From AG25 sp035604455 (GTDB taxonomy: Bacteria; Gemmatimonadota; Gemmatimonadetes; Gemmatimonadales; GWC2-71-9), in NCBI GenBank assembly GCA_035604455.1, contig DATNIM010000053.1:1-25800 (forward strand): a stretch of 25,800 nucleotides of DNA. The letters are read 5' to 3'. The notes beneath the pieces were generated by a model, which had not been told where the DNA came from, did not search any database, and was given only the letters and a program-made list of their open reading frames with translations. Numbering within the stretch: the first letter of the stretch is position 1; every line of letters begins with the position of its first letter. Of the stretch, positions 1 to 8,047 are shown in pieces. Position numbers and translations under genes: made by a program.

Positions 1-34
1 GTAGCAGTCGGCGTGCGCGCGTCTCGCCCCGCCG

Positions 35-1072
35 TTGCGCGAGGCGCTGGCGCTCGCCGTGACCCGTGTGCGCGCCTTTCACGCGCGCCAGACCCAATCC
101 GGATTCTTGGAGCGCGACGGACAGACCACGCTCGGCATGCGCGTGCAGCCGCTCGAACGGGTCGGGGTGTACGTGCCCGGAGGGAAGGCATCCTACCCGT
201 CGACCGTCGTGATGAACGTGGTCCCGGCGGTGGTGGCCGGGGTGCGGGACATCGTCATGGTCACTCCCCCTGGCGGCGTCACGGACGCGGTGCTCGCCGC
301 GGCGGACCTCGCGGGCGTGACGCGCGCGTTTCGCGTGGGGGGGCCACAGGCGATCGCCGCGCTCGCCTTTGGAACCGCCACGATTCCCGGCGTCGACAAG
401 GTCGTCGGCCCGGGCAACCGGTACGTGACCGAGGCGAAACGCCAGGTCGCGGGCACGGTCGGCATCGACATGCTCGCCGGGCCCACCGAAGTGCTCATCA
501 TGGCCGATGGCTCGGCCGACGTCCGCTTCGTGGCGGCTGATATGATCGCGCAGGCGGAACACGATGAGGACGCGACCGCCTGGTGCGTGACGACGAGTTC
601 CGAACTCGCGGCAGCGCTGGACGGCGAGCTCGCCCGGCAGGTCGCGCGATCGCCCCGCCGGGCCATCGTCGAGCGCGCGCTCGAGGCGCACGGACTTGTA
701 GTCCTCGTGCCCGATCTCGACACCGCGCTCGAGGTCGCCGCGCGCCGCGCGCCCGAGCACCTTGAACTCCTCGTGCAGGATCCCTGGCCGCTCGTCGACC
801 GCGTCCGCCATGCCGGGGCGGTCTTCGTGGGAGCCTCGACCCCGGAGCCCGTCGGCGACTACGTGGCGGGTCCATCGCACGTGTTGCCCACGGGCGGCAC
901 CGCCCGGTTTGGCTCGCCGCTCGGTGTCTACGACTTCGTGAAGCACATGAGTGTCATCGCGTACGCCCCGGACCGCCTGGCAGCGGACGCGGCGCACATC
1001 ATCGCGCTCGCCGAGGCGGAAGGCTTGTTCGGGCACGCCGCCGCGATCCGGATCCGCCAGGAGCGCAAATGA
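35..1072 (+). CDS. hisD: Histidinol dehydrogenase, N-terminus missing
   Basis: Catalyses the last two steps of histidine biosynthesis, the NAD-dependent oxidation of L-histidinol to L-histidine via histidinal, in the cytoplasm. Counting from the TTG at 35, the 345 residues hold the family landmarks: VGVYVPGG (43-50), GGPQAIAALAFGT (102-114), GPGNRYVTEAKRQV (125-138), the zinc-ligand region QAEH (173-176), the catalytic pair Glu241-His242 in APEHL, the GDYVAGPSHVLPT loop with Asp275, and C-terminal His334. Family members are about 430 residues, so roughly 80-90 N-terminal residues are absent. The frame is closed upstream by TAG at 2-4, and TTG 35 is simply the first possible start, not a convincing one. 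Frame 3 just upstream reads RARVSP, which resembles the missing stretch, so a frameshift near the C-run at 27-30 is possible. Function certain; 5' structure unresolved. Confidence 0.93.
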   Translation: MREALALAVTRVRAFHARQTQSGFLERDGQTTLGMRVQPLERVGVYVPGGKASYPSTVVMNVVPAVVAGVRDIVMVTPPGGVTDAVLAAADLAGVTRAFRVGGPQAIAALAFGTATIPGVDKVVGPGNRYVTEAKRQVAGTVGIDMLAGPTEVLIMADGSADVRFVAADMIAQAEHDEDATAWCVTTSSELAAALDGELARQVARSPRRAIVERALEAHGLVVLVPDLDTALEVAARRAPEHLELLVQDPWPLVDRVRHAGAVFVGASTPEPVGDYVAGPSHVLPTGGTARFGSPLGVYDFVKHMSVIAYAPDRLAADAAHIIALAEAEGLFGHAAAIRIRQERK

Positions 1073-1962
1073 CCGGCGCCCCGAGCCTCCCGGCCGAGGT
1101 CCAATGCGCGCACCGGCCCGCCGCAGCGCCACCGCGGCTCCCCTTGGTGTTCGGCGTCTCGCTCGCGGCGCTCGGGATCGAGATCGCGGGCGGGCTCATG
1201 GCGCACTCGCTCGCCCTGCTCGCCGACGCGGGCCACATGCTCGTGGACGTCGGCGCTCTCGCTCTCGCATGGTTCGTCGCCCGCCTCGCCCGTCGTCCGG
1301 CGACGCCTGAGCGGACGTTCGGTCTGCTGCGCCTCGAAATCCTCGCCGCACTCGTGAACGGGGCGCTCCTGATCGCCATCGCCGTGGGCATTGCCGTGGA
1401 GGCCTACCACCGGCTGCGCGCGCCGCCCGCCGTCCAGGCGCAGCTCCTGCTCGCCGTGGCCGGCATCGGTCTCGTCGCGAACGTGACCGGGGCCGCCATG
1501 CTCCATCAGGGCCACGAGGACTCGCTCAATCAGCGCGCCGTGTACCTCCATCTCCTGAGCGACGCGCTGGGCTCGCTCGGCGCCATGGTCGCCGGGGCCG
1601 TCATCCTGATCTTCGGGTGGCAACTCGCCGATCCGCTGATCTCGGTTGTGATCGCGGCCCTCATCCTGCGGAGCGCCTGGGGGCTGTCGCGGGAGAGCGT
1701 CGATGTGCTGCTCGAGGCCGCACCCGCCCACATTCCGCTGTCGGACGTCCACCAGCGACTGGCGTCACTTCCGGGCGTCGCCTCGGTCCACGATCTCCAC
1801 GTCTGGACCCTCACGAGCGGCGTCGTGGCCATGAGTGGACATCTCGTCGTGCAAAACCCCGCCGACCATCAGCGGACGCTCGAGGCCGTGCAGGCACAGA
1901 TGCGCGCGCTGGGCATTCACCACGTAACCGTGCAAATGGAGGCGGCGCCCACCTGTGCGTAA
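1069..1962 (+). CDS. Cation diffusion facilitator, CzcD/ZitB-type
   Basis: Inner-membrane divalent cation/proton antiporter, most likely exporting zinc (also cobalt or cadmium in relatives). The 297 residues contain about six hydrophobic segments between residues 26 and 205 and a soluble C-terminal domain of about 90 residues. The transport-site residues are visible as HxxxD in TM2 (His56, Asp60 in GHMLVD) and HxxxD in TM5 (His161, Asp165 in HLLSD), the His/Asp arrangement of the Zn-preferring CzcD/ZitB/ZnT group. The C-terminal domain has the signature HDLHVW (241-246). The long His-rich cytoplasmic loop of some relatives is not seen. ATG 1069 overlaps the hisD stop by 4 bp (ATGA), so the two genes are probably translated together although their functions are unrelated. 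Metal specificity cannot be read from the sequence. Confidence 0.93.
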   Translation: MTGAPSLPAEVQCAHRPAAAPPRLPLVFGVSLAALGIEIAGGLMAHSLALLADAGHMLVDVGALALAWFVARLARRPATPERTFGLLRLEILAALVNGALLIAIAVGIAVEAYHRLRAPPAVQAQLLLAVAGIGLVANVTGAAMLHQGHEDSLNQRAVYLHLLSDALGSLGAMVAGAVILIFGWQLADPLISVVIAALILRSAWGLSRESVDVLLEAAPAHIPLSDVHQRLASLPGVASVHDLHVWTLTSGVVAMSGHLVVQNPADHQRTLEAVQAQMRALGIHHVTVQMEAAPTCA

Positions 1963-1970
1963 GCGAGCGC

Positions 1971-1999
1971 TTGTCTTTTGGGGAGCCCCTTTCTATACT
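1971..1999 (+). promoter_or_regulatory. Sigma70-like promoter before typA
   Basis: A -35 element TTGTCT (1971-1976, 4/6 match to consensus) is separated by exactly 17 bp from a -10 element TATACT (1994-1999, 5/6 match). It lies in the only non-coding gap before typA, predicting a start near 2006 and a leader of about 40 nt. This is sequence inspection only, without an experimental start site. Confidence 0.6.
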
Positions 2000-2047
2000 G
2001 CCCCGCCCAAGGTCTATCCTCGACTGACTCGCTAAGGACGTCTCGCA

Positions 2048-3895
2048 GTGCTACTCCGCAACATCGCGATCATCGCGCACGTCGATCACGGCAAGACCAC
2101 GCTCGTCGATCAGATGCTCCGCCAGGCCGGGGTTTTTCGGGCCAACCAGCAGGTGGGCGAGCGCGTCATGGACTCCAATCCGCTCGAGCGCGAACGCGGC
2201 ATCACGATCTTGTCGAAGAATGCCGCCGTCCGCTGGGGCGACACCAAGATCAACCTGGTCGACACGCCGGGACACGCGGACTTTGGCGGCGAAGTCGAGC
2301 GGATCCTGCGGATGGTGGACGGGTTCCTGCTGCTGGTGGACGCGGCCGAGGGTCCGATGCCGCAGACCCGCTTCGTGGCGGGCAAGGCCCTGGCCTTGGG
2401 CCTCCGCCCCATTGTCGTGGTGAACAAGATCGATCGCAGCGATGCGGAGCCGCTCCGTGTCCATGACGAAGTGCTCGAGCTGCTGCTCGACCTCGAGGCC
2501 ACACCGGAGCAGTTCAGCTGTCCCTTCCTCTACGCGTCGAGTCGCCTCGGGACCTCGACGCCCGATCTCAAAGTCCCCGGCACCGATCTCCGGCCGCTCT
2601 TTGACACGATCCTCGGCACGATCCCGGCGCCCTCTGGAGACCCCGAGGGACCGTTCCAGATGCTGATCTCGACGCTCGACTATTCCTCTTACCTGGGGCG
2701 GATCGGCATCGGACGCATCGAGCGCGGCCGGGTGCGCGTCGGGTCGACGGTCGCGGTGTTGCCGCTCGGCGAGCCTGGGGCCGTATTCGAGGGGCTGTAC
2801 GAGCAGGCCCGCGTCGCCAAGCTGTTCACCTTCGAGGGGGTCGAGCGGGTCGAGACGGCCGAGGCCGCGGCGGGGGAGATCGTGGCGCTCGCCGGGCTCG
2901 AAGGGGTGGAGATCGGGAAGACGATTACGGCGCTCGACCACGCCGACCGTCTGGCGGGGATCGCGGTCGAGGAGCCCACGATCTCGGTCGACGTCCTGGT
3001 CAACAACGCCCCCTTCGCCGGTCGCGAAGGGCGGTTCGTGACCGGCCGGCAGGTGCGCGAGCGGCTCTACAAGGAACTCGAGCGCAACGTTGCACTTCGC
3101 GTCGAGGACACCGACACCCCCTATACCTTCACCGTGTCGGGCCGCGGCGAGCTCCACCTGGGCATCCTGATGGAGAACATGCGCCGCGAGGGCTACGAGT
3201 TTCAGGTCAGCCGCCCGCGCATCATCCCGCGCGAGGGCCCCGGTGGGGAGCTCTTGGAGCCCTACGAAGAGCTCATGATCGATTGTCCGGAATCGGGCGT
3301 GGGCGTCGTCATGGAGAAGCTCGGGCCGCGGCGCGCGACGCTCCTCGACATGCGCAATCCGGGGCTGGGCATGATCCGGATGCGGTTCAAGATCCCCGCC
3401 CGCGGCCTCCTCGGGTACCGGTCCGAGTTCTTGACGGATACCCGGGGGAACGGGATTCTCCACCACCGGTTCTTCGACTACGGCCCCTGGGCGGGGCCGA
3501 TTTCCGGGCGGAGCCGGGGCGTCCTGGTGGCGGACCGGGAGGGGGTGGCGGTAGCATTTGCCCTGTTCAATTTGCAGGAGCGCGGGACCCTCTTCGTCCA
3601 TCCGGGGGACCCCGTGTATGAGGGGATGATCGTCGGTGAGAGTGCGCGGGCCGACGACATCGACGTGAATGCCGCGAAGGAGAAGCGGCTCTCGAACATG
3701 CGGACCACGGCCTCGGATGAAATGATCATCCTCGAGCCGCCGCGCCAGATCACGCTCGAGTTGGCGCTCGAGTACATCGAAGACGACGAGTTGATTGAGG
3801 TGACGCCGTCATCGGTGCGGCTGCGCAAGCGGGTGCTAAACGCGACGGAGCGCCGCAAACTGGCCCGTAGTGCTCGGGCCGCGGTCGAGCCATAA
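2048..3895 (+). CDS. typA: Ribosome-associated GTPase TypA/BipA
   Basis: Translational GTPase of the EF-G/LepA superfamily that binds ribosomes and assists 50S assembly and stress or cold adaptation. The 615-residue length is typical. G-motifs are intact: HVDHGKTT (11-18, P-loop), RGIT (50-53, switch I), DTPGHADF (72-79, switch II) and NKID (126-129). Domain II follows (about 205-300), then the EF-G III-like domain with the GRGELHLGILMENMRREG segment, a domain V-like part, and the TypA-specific C-terminus ending in basic residues around VLNATERRKLARSARA. The GTG start at 2048 is supported by AAGGA at 2034-2038, 9 nt upstream, and by the conserved N-terminus beginning LLRNIAIIAHVDHGKT. It has its own promoter in the gap after the transporter gene. 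Confidence 0.97.
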   Translation: MLLRNIAIIAHVDHGKTTLVDQMLRQAGVFRANQQVGERVMDSNPLERERGITILSKNAAVRWGDTKINLVDTPGHADFGGEVERILRMVDGFLLLVDAAEGPMPQTRFVAGKALALGLRPIVVVNKIDRSDAEPLRVHDEVLELLLDLEATPEQFSCPFLYASSRLGTSTPDLKVPGTDLRPLFDTILGTIPAPSGDPEGPFQMLISTLDYSSYLGRIGIGRIERGRVRVGSTVAVLPLGEPGAVFEGLYEQARVAKLFTFEGVERVETAEAAAGEIVALAGLEGVEIGKTITALDHADRLAGIAVEEPTISVDVLVNNAPFAGREGRFVTGRQVRERLYKELERNVALRVEDTDTPYTFTVSGRGELHLGILMENMRREGYEFQVSRPRIIPREGPGGELLEPYEELMIDCPESGVGVVMEKLGPRRATLLDMRNPGLGMIRMRFKIPARGLLGYRSEFLTDTRGNGILHHRFFDYGPWAGPISGRSRGVLVADREGVAVAFALFNLQERGTLFVHPGDPVYEGMIVGESARADDIDVNAAKEKRLSNMRTTASDEMIILEPPRQITLELALEYIEDDELIEVTPSSVRLRKRVLNATERRKLARSARAAVEP

Positions 3896-3930
3896 CCGCA
3901 GGTCAACCACAACCCTAGCCGGGGGTGACA

Positions 3931-4179
3931 ATGTTGTCCCGTGACACGTCGGATGGGTCGCTCAAACGTCGCAGCGACAGTCTCGACGACCAAGACTTCG
4001 AAGATTTCGAAGAGGACAAAGAGCTCGAAGCGGATTTCGACGAGGAGCTCGACGACGAGGACGATGACGAGGAGGAGGGCGACGACCTCGACGAGTATGA
4101 CGATTTGGACGACGAGTTCGACGGAGAGGAAGATGAGGAATTCCGGCCGCGCAAAGGTCCCCGCCGGGACTGGGACTGA
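3931..4179 (+). CDS. Small, extremely acidic hypothetical protein
   Basis: A reading frame of 82 residues starting 35 bp after typA. About half of all residues are Asp or Glu, in runs such as ELDDEDDDEEEGDDLDEYDD, flanked by a short basic N-terminal part (LKRRSD) and a basic C-terminus (RPRKGPRRDWD). The product would be intrinsically disordered and strongly negative apart from its ends. A Shine-Dalgarno-like CGGGGGTGA (3920-3928) lies just before ATG 3931; a GTG at 3925 in the same frame would add two residues. No signal peptide or membrane segment. Such acidic tails occur in RNA-polymerase delta-like and histone-chaperone-like proteins, but I see no domain allowing a family assignment. It is probably co-transcribed with typA and ends just before a terminator. 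The complementary strand also has an open Ser-rich frame, which I take to be a shadow. Confidence 0.6.
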   Translation: MLSRDTSDGSLKRRSDSLDDQDFEDFEEDKELEADFDEELDDEDDDEEEGDDLDEYDDLDDEFDGEEDEEFRPRKGPRRDWD

Positions 4180-4193
4180 GCGAACGGCCTGAC

Positions 4194-4238
4194 GCCCGGC
4201 CCGCGCGCCGGGCACGTGGTCGGAGGCGCTCCTCCGAC
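4194..4238. repeat. Two perfect hairpins after the acidic gene
   Basis: Two perfect inverted repeats stand in tandem: GCCCGGC (4194-4200) with GCCGGGC (4207-4213) around a 6-nt loop, and GTCGGAGG (4219-4226) with CCTCCGAC (4231-4238) around a 4-nt loop. Neither is followed by a T-run. They sit directly before the stronger terminator-like hairpin at 4256-4283 and may help protect or end the typA transcript. A further inverted repeat, CCGCCCGC/GCGGGCGG, lies at 4331-4348. Confidence 0.6.
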
Positions 4239-4255
4239 TACTGAAGCGGGGTGGT

Positions 4256-4292
4256 GCGCGGGAGCACGCAGGTGCTCCCGCGCGTGCGTTTT
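4256..4292 (+). terminator. Intrinsic terminator of the typA unit
   Basis: A perfect 12-bp GC-rich stem (4256-4267 pairing with 4272-4283) closes a GCAG tetraloop and is followed by GTGCG and TTTT at 4289-4292. It lies about 75 bp beyond the acidic gene and before the convergent gene ending at 4409. On the opposite strand the stem has no adjacent T-run, so it is directional for the plus strand. Confidence 0.65.
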
Positions 4293-4408
4293 GAGCTGGC
4301 TAACGCCCCACCTACTGCGATGTGCCGCGACCGCCCGCTGGCGGGCGGCCTACGCGATCGGATCCTGACTAGCGCGAAGCCCCGATCGCGCGGGCCCTAC
4401 GCGACCGC

Positions 4409-6115
4409 CTAGCGGTCGTGGTCGCCGTGATCGTCGTCGTCCCGATCGTGGTCCCCGTGCTCCTCCGTGCCCGGCGCAAACGACACGCCGCGGAGCACCT
4501 CGAGGTAGCGCGAGCGGCGCACGAGGTGGAAGTGCTCCGCGGCCGCGACCGTGGGATCGGCGTTCGAGAGCTTGTCCGTCACGGACATGAGGCTGTTCGG
4601 GTCCGCGCCCTGATCGCCATTGCCGCTGACGGTCGAGGTGATCCCCCAGATCGTCGCGGTGCCGTCGTGGTTCACACGGCCCGTGATGTTCCGCAGGCCG
4701 TCGGTCGCCGGCGCCCAGGGCAGGCTCGTGGCGGGGTTGTTGCCGGTCGGGTACCCCTTCACCGTGTAGGGAACTCCGAGGCCGAGACCCGTCTGGAGCG
4801 TGTAGGCCATGCTCCAGGTCTGCTTGACCGAGTCAAACACCCACTTCTGAAGCCCGGCGGTCGTCTGCGCCGCCGCGTGCGTGTAGAGTGTCGTGGCGCC
4901 CGCGCCGTCGCCTTCGTCCGCGACGTAGAGCGTTTTCGCGTTCGCAAACCAGATACCGAAGGGGAACGCGGTCGAGGTCTTGGCGAGGATCGTCGGGAAC
5001 CCGGCCAGAATGCATATGTTGCTCGGCAGGCCGCTGGTCTGGAGCGTGGCCAAGTTGTACGTGAGCGACGTGGTCGGCAGCGTCGCGTTCGAGGCCGGGA
5101 CACCGAAGCCCTTCGGGCATGCCTGGCCCGTCACGTCGAGGAAGTAGACGGTGTTGACGCCGTTCCCGCCGCTGCCCTTCGTGTAATAGAGCACGTTGTT
5201 GAAGATCGTGAGGCCGCGGAAGTTGTCATCCTTGCCGATCTTGTCCGCTTTGTCCCCAAGCTCGGTCACGTTGAAGCTCCCGACCGGCGTGGGCGTCCCA
5301 GGCGTCTGCAAGCGCTCGGGCAGGTCGGACGGGGTGATGATCTGGGCCCCCGCGCCGAGGATGATGCCGTTGGGCTGCGGGTTCGAGCCGTTGCCGGCGT
5401 TGCCCGCCGTGTAGTAGACGTTGGCGCCGTTGCTGTTGTTGAGAATGGCGGCCCGGCCGTTGTTCCCGCTGTAGGCATTCGTGAGCGTGAACTGGAACGT
5501 CCCCCACCGATCGAGCTGCGCCACCGCACGGTAGACGCCCTCGCCCACGGGGTTCGTGGGGTCGTTGGCGCCCGGCGTGTTCGAGTTCGAAGCGTCCAGC
5601 GAGTCGGGATGGGCGTAGTAGTCGATGAACGTGAGGTACTGCCGGTCGGTCGAGAGGTTGAGCGCGCCCTCTGATTTCGAGCTGAAGCTCGTGACCAGGT
5701 GATCCCGCTTCGAGCCCGGCCGTCCCTTCGGGACTGGGAGCGTGCCGATGAGCTCGCCCTCAGGGGAGATCTCGTCGAGGAAGAGCGGGGACGTGATGCC
5801 GAAGCTCCCGTCGTAGGCGTCGTTGTTCCACACCGTGGGATACAGGCCGTTGTCCGGCGCGCCGGATGCGGCGCCGCATCCGCCGGTCGTGGTGGCGCAG
5901 CCGGGCGGGAGAATCATCCCGACCTGCACCGTGCCGGCCAGGTTGTCATAGACGCTGCGACTCACGATCAGGTTGCCGGGCCGAAAACGGACCGGGTAGC
6001 GCGGGTCGTGCCACGCGAAGACGCCGCCAAGCAGAGCGCCCGACGTGAGAATCACGGCGCCGCGGCGGGCAAGCGCGCGCAGATACTCCCGAGGGGTCAC
6101 ACGTGTCGCTGTCAT
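4409..6115 (-). CDS. Exported protein, unrecognised family, D/H-rich tail
   Basis: A 568-residue protein whose family I do not recognise. The start is ATG 6115, backed by GAGGAG (6126-6131 on the complement) 10 nt upstream. The N-terminus has basic residues (RALARRGAV) followed by a hydrophobic stretch to about residue 34, a Sec-type signal or anchor; the RR pair is only weakly Tat-like. The mature part is rich in Gly, Asn, Thr and aromatics, with repeated short strand-like units and phrases such as VYYTAGNAGNGSNPQPNGII, FNNVLYYTKGSGGNG and KTLYVADEGDGAGATTLY, suggesting a beta-propeller-like secreted protein (inference). Four Cys (CATTTGGC and two later) could form disulphides. The last 16 residues are almost only His, Gly, Asp and Arg with HGDHDR repeated, closely matching the end of the phosphoesterase at 16701-18647. 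It is transcribed away from the T2SS genes and may be a T2SS substrate. Confidence 0.8.
   Translation of the reverse strand: MTATRVTPREYLRALARRGAVILTSGALLGGVFAWHDPRYPVRFRPGNLIVSRSVYDNLAGTVQVGMILPPGCATTTGGCGAASGAPDNGLYPTVWNNDAYDGSFGITSPLFLDEISPEGELIGTLPVPKGRPGSKRDHLVTSFSSKSEGALNLSTDRQYLTFIDYYAHPDSLDASNSNTPGANDPTNPVGEGVYRAVAQLDRWGTFQFTLTNAYSGNNGRAAILNNSNGANVYYTAGNAGNGSNPQPNGIILGAGAQIITPSDLPERLQTPGTPTPVGSFNVTELGDKADKIGKDDNFRGLTIFNNVLYYTKGSGGNGVNTVYFLDVTGQACPKGFGVPASNATLPTTSLTYNLATLQTSGLPSNICILAGFPTILAKTSTAFPFGIWFANAKTLYVADEGDGAGATTLYTHAAAQTTAGLQKWVFDSVKQTWSMAYTLQTGLGLGVPYTVKGYPTGNNPATSLPWAPATDGLRNITGRVNHDGTATIWGITSTVSGNGDQGADPNSLMSVTDKLSNADPTVAAAEHFHLVRRSRYLEVLRGVSFAPGTEEHGDHDRDDDDHGDHDR
4437..4458 (-). 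repeat. 22-bp repeat, copy 1 (tail-coding)
   Basis: Read on the minus strand, these 22 bp are identical to 18613-18634 on the plus strand. In both copies they are read in the same frame and encode GDHDRD plus flanking partial codons, a few codons before the stop. The two copies lie about 14 kb apart in opposite orientation, on either side of the T2SS locus. Confidence 0.85.
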
Positions 6116-6742
6116 TTCCGAAGATCTCCTCGAAGGATGGTGATGGGGGGTGACGCGGAAGCTCTGACGGCATGCGGTTGGACGGGCGCCGTTGGCGTTG
6201 GCGATCCATGGGGAGCGACGAAGCTCCTGTTCGGCATCAACGCGGACGTTGGCGTTCTTGAGCATGGTCCCGGGGGCGCTCTGCCTCAAACGCGAATGGC
6301 GAGAAGTGGGTCGCACTGGTGCGGGACGATCGTCGCCCAATCCGGTTTCGCGGCCACGACGCCGTGGTCACGAGTCCGTAACACCATGTGGCGCGCGCGA
6401 TGCGCAGCCCGCAGTCGCGCGTTGCGCCGATGCGACAGGGTTTTCCGGGACCGCTCGGCTCGAGCGACCGCGCGGGCGAGGAGCTGCGTGGGCGCTGTGC
6501 GCGGTGTCGAAACGCGACAAGTGGTCCGCGTCGGTGACGAGAGTGTTACATACGCCACGCTTCCATAACCCCTCGGGCGCCCGCACCTTCGGGCGTCGGT
6601 TCCTCAACCGTCTCGACGCTGTCCTCAGGACCGCTAGGACGAAGGCGCGGACCCCATCCCGCGCCGACCACCTGAATTCGCAAGAGGTTCTGATCGGCGC
6701 GCCTTCTCGTACAAGCACCGTGACGCACGCAACCCCGGCCTC
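6116..6742. other. Non-coding gap between divergent genes
   Basis: About 630 bp separate the divergent exported-protein gene and gspL. Apart from the Shine-Dalgarno for the minus-strand gene (6126-6131), I see no convincing coding frame. A hairpin CGCCCG (6578-6583)/CGGGCG (6590-6595) with a 6-nt loop lies about 150 bp before gspL and has no T-run. The region should contain promoters for both directions, but no pair of -35/-10 boxes stood out by eye. Confidence 0.5.
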
Positions 6743-8047
6743 ATGGGCCGGGTGGCGGGCGCGGATCGCAAGCGCCCCGTGCTGACTCGCGTCGGCGTCG
6801 AGCTCGGACGGCGGGGCATCCGGGCCGTTCGCCTCGAGGGGTTTGGCCGGGAGCGACCGAGCGGGGTCGAAGCCCCTTGGGATCCCGAAAATCCCGAGGG
6901 AGCTCTCGACGTGCTGCGCGAGCACTGCGCATCGGCGCACCGTGTGGCCATAGCGATTGACCTGCCGCTCCTCTTCTTGAAGCGGGTGAAACTGCCCGCC
7001 GTGTCGGCCGCCGAGCGTCGAGAGATCCTCCGCCTCGAGCCCGACCGCTTCTTCCCCGTCCGATCCGAAGAGCTCGTACCCGCGGTGCGGGCGGATGAAG
7101 ACTTGGTGTTCGCGGTGCGGGAACCCCAGGTCACAAGCTGGGTCGCGGCACTGGAACAGCTCGCCCCCGTCGAGCTGGTCGAGCCGGGACCGAGCGCGTG
7201 GTGCCGTGCGCTCGCGCGCGCGGGGATCGACACCGGCACGCTGGTGCTCGACGGCAACGGTGACGGCATCGGGCTCGTCGATTTCGCGGGCGGCCGAGTG
7301 GCTGGCGTGCGGCGGCTGTTCGGTGGGACGGAGGCCCTGCGGGGGATACTCGAGGCGCGCCCGGAGCGGACGGGCGTCTTCTTGACGCCCTGGGACGAGG
7401 CGCGCGCCGAGGCGCTGGCGACGGAGATCCCTGGCTCGTCATTCCGGCCGCTCCCCGTGGGCCCGGTGTCGAGCCCGTTCCTCGGTGCCTACGGGGCCGC
7501 GCTCGGTCTCGCGTCGGAGCCCGATCTCGCGGAGACCTTGGTGTCGCCCGTGCTCGGACGCCGAATTCGCGCCCGGCACCGTCGGGAGCGGGCGCTCGCA
7601 GCGCTCGCCTGCGCCGCGGGCTTCATGCTGCTCTTGCTCTCTATCGACGCATGGCGAACCCGAGCGACGCGGGAACTCGACCGTGGCCTCGCGTCGCTGC
7701 GCACCCAGGCCGCGCCGGCCCTCGCGCTCCAAAGCGAGCTCCAGGATTTGGGACAGCGGGCTGATGCGATCCGCGCCATCGAGGCCGACCGCCCGGACCC
7801 GCTCGGTGTGCTCCTCGAGCTCTCCGAGCGCCTGCCGCCCGGCGCGTATCTCCGCGGGGCTCACAACGCCGGACGCGAGTGGCAAATCGACGGTTACGCG
7901 GCGAGCGCAGCCCGGGTCATCGCTGCGCTTGGCGCGGCGCCCGGTGTTACGGACCTTCACTTTCTGTCCGCCACCAATCGTGCGCAGGTGGGGACCGAGC
8001 CCCTTGAAAGCTTTGCCCTCGCTTTCCGCTTCGTTTCAGCGCCTTAA
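6743..8047 (+). CDS. gspL: Type II secretion protein GspL-like
   Basis: Inner-membrane platform protein of the T2SS that recruits the GspE ATPase and pairs with GspM. The N-terminal ~250 residues have the actin-like PilM/GspL cytoplasmic fold pattern (VGVELGRRGIRAVRLEG start, AIDLPLLFLKRVKLPAVSAAERREILRLEPDRFFP, then LVLDGNGDGIGLVDFAGGRVAGVRRLFGG). A single membrane segment lies near residues 285-305 (ALAALACAAGFMLLLLSIDAW), and the periplasmic part resembles the PilN/GspL ferredoxin-like domain (LLELSERLPPGAYLRG... WQIDGYAASAARVIAAL). At 434 residues it is of family length. The start is uncertain: ATG 6743 has no Shine-Dalgarno and sits in a hairpin loop, while GTG 6779 would give the more family-like N-terminus MLTRVGVELG. 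First gene of the forward T2SS chain; its 3' end overlaps gspM. Confidence 0.8.
   Translation: MGRVAGADRKRPVLTRVGVELGRRGIRAVRLEGFGRERPSGVEAPWDPENPEGALDVLREHCASAHRVAIAIDLPLLFLKRVKLPAVSAAERREILRLEPDRFFPVRSEELVPAVRADEDLVFAVREPQVTSWVAALEQLAPVELVEPGPSAWCRALARAGIDTGTLVLDGNGDGIGLVDFAGGRVAGVRRLFGGTEALRGILEARPERTGVFLTPWDEARAEALATEIPGSSFRPLPVGPVSSPFLGAYGAALGLASEPDLAETLVSPVLGRRIRARHRRERALAALACAAGFMLLLLSIDAWRTRATRELDRGLASLRTQAAPALALQSELQDLGQRADAIRAIEADRPDPLGVLLELSERLPPGAYLRGAHNAGREWQIDGYAASAARVIAALGAAPGVTDLHFLSATNRAQVGTEPLESFALAFRFVSAP

Noticed and set aside
2051..3601. A 516-codon open frame antisense to typA
   Set aside because: typA is unambiguous on the plus strand; the reverse frame is open only because of GC-rich codon bias and shows no family motif.
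3915..4154. Ser-rich minus-strand frame opposite the acidic protein
   Set aside because: The serine runs are merely the complement of the Asp/Glu codons; no ribosome binding site or motif.
4418..5674. A 418-codon plus-strand frame opposite the exported protein
   Set aside because: Arg/Val-rich translation, no Shine-Dalgarno or motifs; the minus-strand gene has a signal peptide and a good ribosome binding site.
6192..6785. A 197-codon frame across the 6.1-6.7 kb gap
   Set aside because: Arg/Ser-rich without motif, and it runs into gspL in another frame.
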